From NCBI RefSeq assembly GCF_001894825.1, contig NZ_BCWY01000003.1:124001-188000 (forward strand): DNA of 64,000 bases, read 5' to 3'. A model generated the notes under the pieces. It worked only from the letters and a program-made list of their open reading frames with translations, ran no database searches and was not told the DNA's origin. Every line of letters starts with the position of its first letter. Within the stretch, counting starts at the first letter, position 1. The position numbers and the translations under genes were made by a program. Positions 62,291 through 64,000 of the stretch are shown here, piece after piece. This DNA is from Rhodococcus jostii NBRC 16295 (GTDB lineage Bacteria > Actinomycetota > Actinomycetes > Mycobacteriales > Mycobacteriaceae).

Positions 62291-63291
62291 CGGCGTTCCT
62301 GTGTGTCGTGCAGTCCGGGGAAGACGTCGTCGAAGATCCGCAGCCAGTTCTCGCCGAGAATCTTCGCGACGGTCTCGTCGTCGAGGCCGACCTTCTGCAG
62401 GCATTCGGTCAGTACCGGGAAGTCAGACGGCCCCGAGAACCAGTTCGGCCACATCGGCCACTCGGGTTCGACGGGGTTCTGACTGGGCGGTCGCCAGCGC
62501 CCGTTGCGCAACCAGGCGACGTAGTCCTCCGACCAGTTGCGCGTGCAGTCACTCCCGATCGCGACGTGGTCAGGGCCGATCTGGTCGACGAGTCGCGCGA
62601 CCATGACCGCGAAATCCGAACTGGAGGTGGCTTCGCCGCCCAGTACGTTGGGGTAGAGGCAGCAGCCGATCACGCCGCCACGCGCGGCCAGCGCGTTTAT
62701 GACCTCGTCCGGCTTGTTGCGGGGACTGTCGACGAACCACGTCGGGTTCGAATGGGTGATCGCGACGGGCGTTCGGGAGGCCTCGATCGCGTCCAGGCAG
62801 GTGCGGTTCCCGACATGGGAGAGATCGACGAGCATGCCCACCCGATTCATCTCGGCGATCATGATGCGCCCGAACGCCGTGAGTCCCGAGTCGTGTTCGT
62901 CGTAGCAGGCGCCACCCGCCAGGTTCTGAATGTTGTAGGTGAGCTGGGCGACACGAACGCCCAGTCGGTGGAAGATCTCCACCATCCGGTAGTCGTCGCC
63001 GAACGGGGAGGAATTCTGAAACCCGAGGAGCACGGCGATTCGGTTGTCCCGCTTCGCGGTGCGGATGTCCTCGGAAGTTTCCGCGAGGGTGACGATGTCG
63101 TCGTTGTGGGCGGTGAGCTGATACCACTGTGCGACGGCGCCGAGCGTGTCGGCGGGGCCGTCCCACACCGCGCAGGTGGCGTTCACCCCGGTGACGCCGC
63201 CGGCCCGCAGTTCCTCGAGGACTTTCCGATCCCAGTTGTTGATCTGAAGTCCGTCCACCACCAGCAGGTCGGAGTGTGTGAGCGTGTGCAC
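62287..63291 (-). CDS. M19 (renal dipeptidase-like) family protein with altered metal site
   Basis: A 334-residue TIM-barrel protein. The second-half ligands are kept (DLSHVGNRTC; AITHSNP; IGSDCTRNW). The first-site motif DGHND reads DGLQI (residues 13-17) and the bridging Glu region is LLGFQNSS, so the standard binuclear zinc site is not complete. It could be a one-metal lyase or amidohydrolase. GTG start overlaps the upstream stop (TAGTG), with AAAGGA before it. Confidence 0.82.
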   Translation of the reverse strand: MHTLTHSDLLVVDGLQINNWDRKVLEELRAGGVTGVNATCAVWDGPADTLGAVAQWYQLTAHNDDIVTLAETSEDIRTAKRDNRIAVLLGFQNSSPFGDDYRMVEIFHRLGVRVAQLTYNIQNLAGGACYDEHDSGLTAFGRIMIAEMNRVGMLVDLSHVGNRTCLDAIEASRTPVAITHSNPTWFVDSPRNKPDEVINALAARGGVIGCCLYPNVLGGEATSSSDFAVMVARLVDQIGPDHVAIGSDCTRNWSEDYVAWLRNGRWRPPSQNPVEPEWPMWPNWFSGPSDFPVLTECLQKVGLDDETVAKILGENWLRIFDDVFPGLHDTQERR

Positions 63292-64000
63292 TAGGAGTCC
63301 TTTCGCGGCTTGCGGGTGAAGATCCAGTCGTCGTCCACCCCGGCGGCGACGTCGTCGGCCCGTGGGGCTCCCGAGTAGAGGGTCACCCGGAGCCAGTCGG
63401 TCGATTGCGGGCTGTAGTTGTCCATTCCGTACATCGCGAGTTGGAACCGCTGCAGATTCAGGGGGAGGAAGTTCCGGGCGAGCAGGTTGTCGCGCGCCTC
63501 CGCGTACGGGACGTCGGCGAGCGTCTGGACGCGGGCGACGATGCCGCGGTGCCGAGGATGCCCGACGAGAAAGGCGGCGACCGTGGCGTCGTCCGGAGCA
63601 GCCGCCAGATCGTGTTCCAGGGCGGCGACGGATCGGGCGACGTCGATCGGATGCTCGACGTTCTCGCCCGGATCGACTCCTCTGCGTCCGCGGCGCGGCT
63701 CCTCGTTGTTCTCGGAGGAGAACCAGAAATGGGCCTGCTCGTCGGGGTCGTCGAAATCGAAACTATGCACCCACGCATAGCCGTCCCGGAGGACGGCGCG
63801 GAGCTCGGCGCAGGTCTGCGCGGGTTCGACGGCCTGTCGCTGGTCGCAGTGCAGCAATTCCTCGACCTCGGTGTCGAGTTCCGGATGTACTTCGACGATC
63901 ACGGAGTCCATCACGCCGCGGGCCTCCACCCCGATCGATGCGGCTCGGTCGTGCAGCGCCTTCCAGGCATGGGTGGTTCGCGTGCCTCCGATCGTCCCCG
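63291..64000 (-). CDS. Unrecognised protein, 5' end beyond the window
   Basis: The frame is open from 63291 to the right edge without a convincing start: GTIGGTRTTHAWKALHDRAA continues into VEARGVMDSVIVEVHPELDT. At least 235 residues. Conserved-looking blocks are AWVHSFDFDDPDEQAHFWFSSENNEEPRRGRRG and RNFLPLNLQRFQLAMYGMDNYSPQSTDWLRVTLYSGAP. A GTG at 63929 is possible, but coding-like sequence upstream suggests truncation by the window. First visible gene of the M19/RidA/MFS operon; no family recognised. Confidence 0.6.
   Translation of the reverse strand, partial: GTIGGTRTTHAWKALHDRAASIGVEARGVMDSVIVEVHPELDTEVEELLHCDQRQAVEPAQTCAELRAVLRDGYAWVHSFDFDDPDEQAHFWFSSENNEEPRRGRRGVDPGENVEHPIDVARSVAALEHDLAAAPDDATVAAFLVGHPRHRGIVARVQTLADVPYAEARDNLLARNFLPLNLQRFQLAMYGMDNYSPQSTDWLRVTLYSGAPRADDVAAGVDDDWIFTRKPRKDS

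Overview
The window is high-GC actinobacterial DNA, most likely from a Rhodococcus-type member of the Mycobacteriales. The evidence is dense operons with ATGA/GTGA overlaps, GTG and TTG starts, several IclR/FCD-GntR/MarR regulators, a GlnX-GlnH pair, a MurJ-linked type of pseudokinase, and a DtxR/IdeR-like box. No tRNA, rRNA, CRISPR array or insertion sequence was seen.

Positions 1-29441 form an aromatic-compound catabolic island. From left to right it holds: a decayed ABC binding-protein gene; an operon for an enoyl-CoA hydratase-like enzyme and a substrate-binding lipoprotein; a fused class III CoA-transferase, an MDR oxidoreductase and an acyl-CoA ligase; an IclR regulator; an alpha/beta hydrolase, 7Fe ferredoxin and ferredoxin reductase; a complete NMT1/SsuA-type ABC importer; an AbgT transporter with an AbgB-like amidohydrolase; a meta-cleavage block (Rieske oxygenase, a 38-residue micro-ORF, an M20-like protein without metal ligands, a LigB-type extradiol dioxygenase and a C-C hydrolase); two MaoC/FAS1-type hydratase subunits; a second C-C hydrolase with an MFS pump; two more IclR regulators; and the mhpD-mhpF-mhpE lower pathway. 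The expected logic is uptake, dioxygenation, ring cleavage, hydrolysis, 2-hydroxypenta-2,4-dienoate, then pyruvate plus acetyl-CoA, with CoA chemistry for a side chain or second product. A 17-bp palindrome close to GGTCCGGTCAGCGGACC lies before nearly every transcription unit here and probably defines one IclR regulon. The substrate cannot be read from sequence.

Positions 29442-36173 are a patchwork. There are three decayed genes (MFS, GntR, fumarylacetoacetase-type), a GH13 trehalose-synthase-like enzyme, an NmrA-type oxidoreductase followed by an RsrR-like Rrf2 regulator with two tandem operators, a small ABM-type monooxygenase and a membrane protein.

Positions 36282-41441 encode two sulfatases, a HAD hydrolase and a formylglycine-generating enzyme, a self-sufficient sulfatase module. 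Next to it on the other strand are a DUF202 membrane protein and a free-standing pseudokinase. Positions 43412-49007 hold an amidase, a D-2-hydroxyacid dehydrogenase, two Asp/Glu-racemase-superfamily enzymes, a GntR regulator and an ectoine hydroxylase (EctD) without ectABC.

Positions 49049-64000 hold a MarR/MFS pair, a DoxX protein, a glnX-glnH pair lacking pknG, a DUF4041/T5orf172 gene with three apparent frameshifts, a helicase-associated-domain protein, a secreted glycine-rich protein, an ACT-domain membrane protein, and a minus-strand operon of an MFS symporter, RidA, an unknown protein, an M19-like protein and a partial gene running off the right edge.
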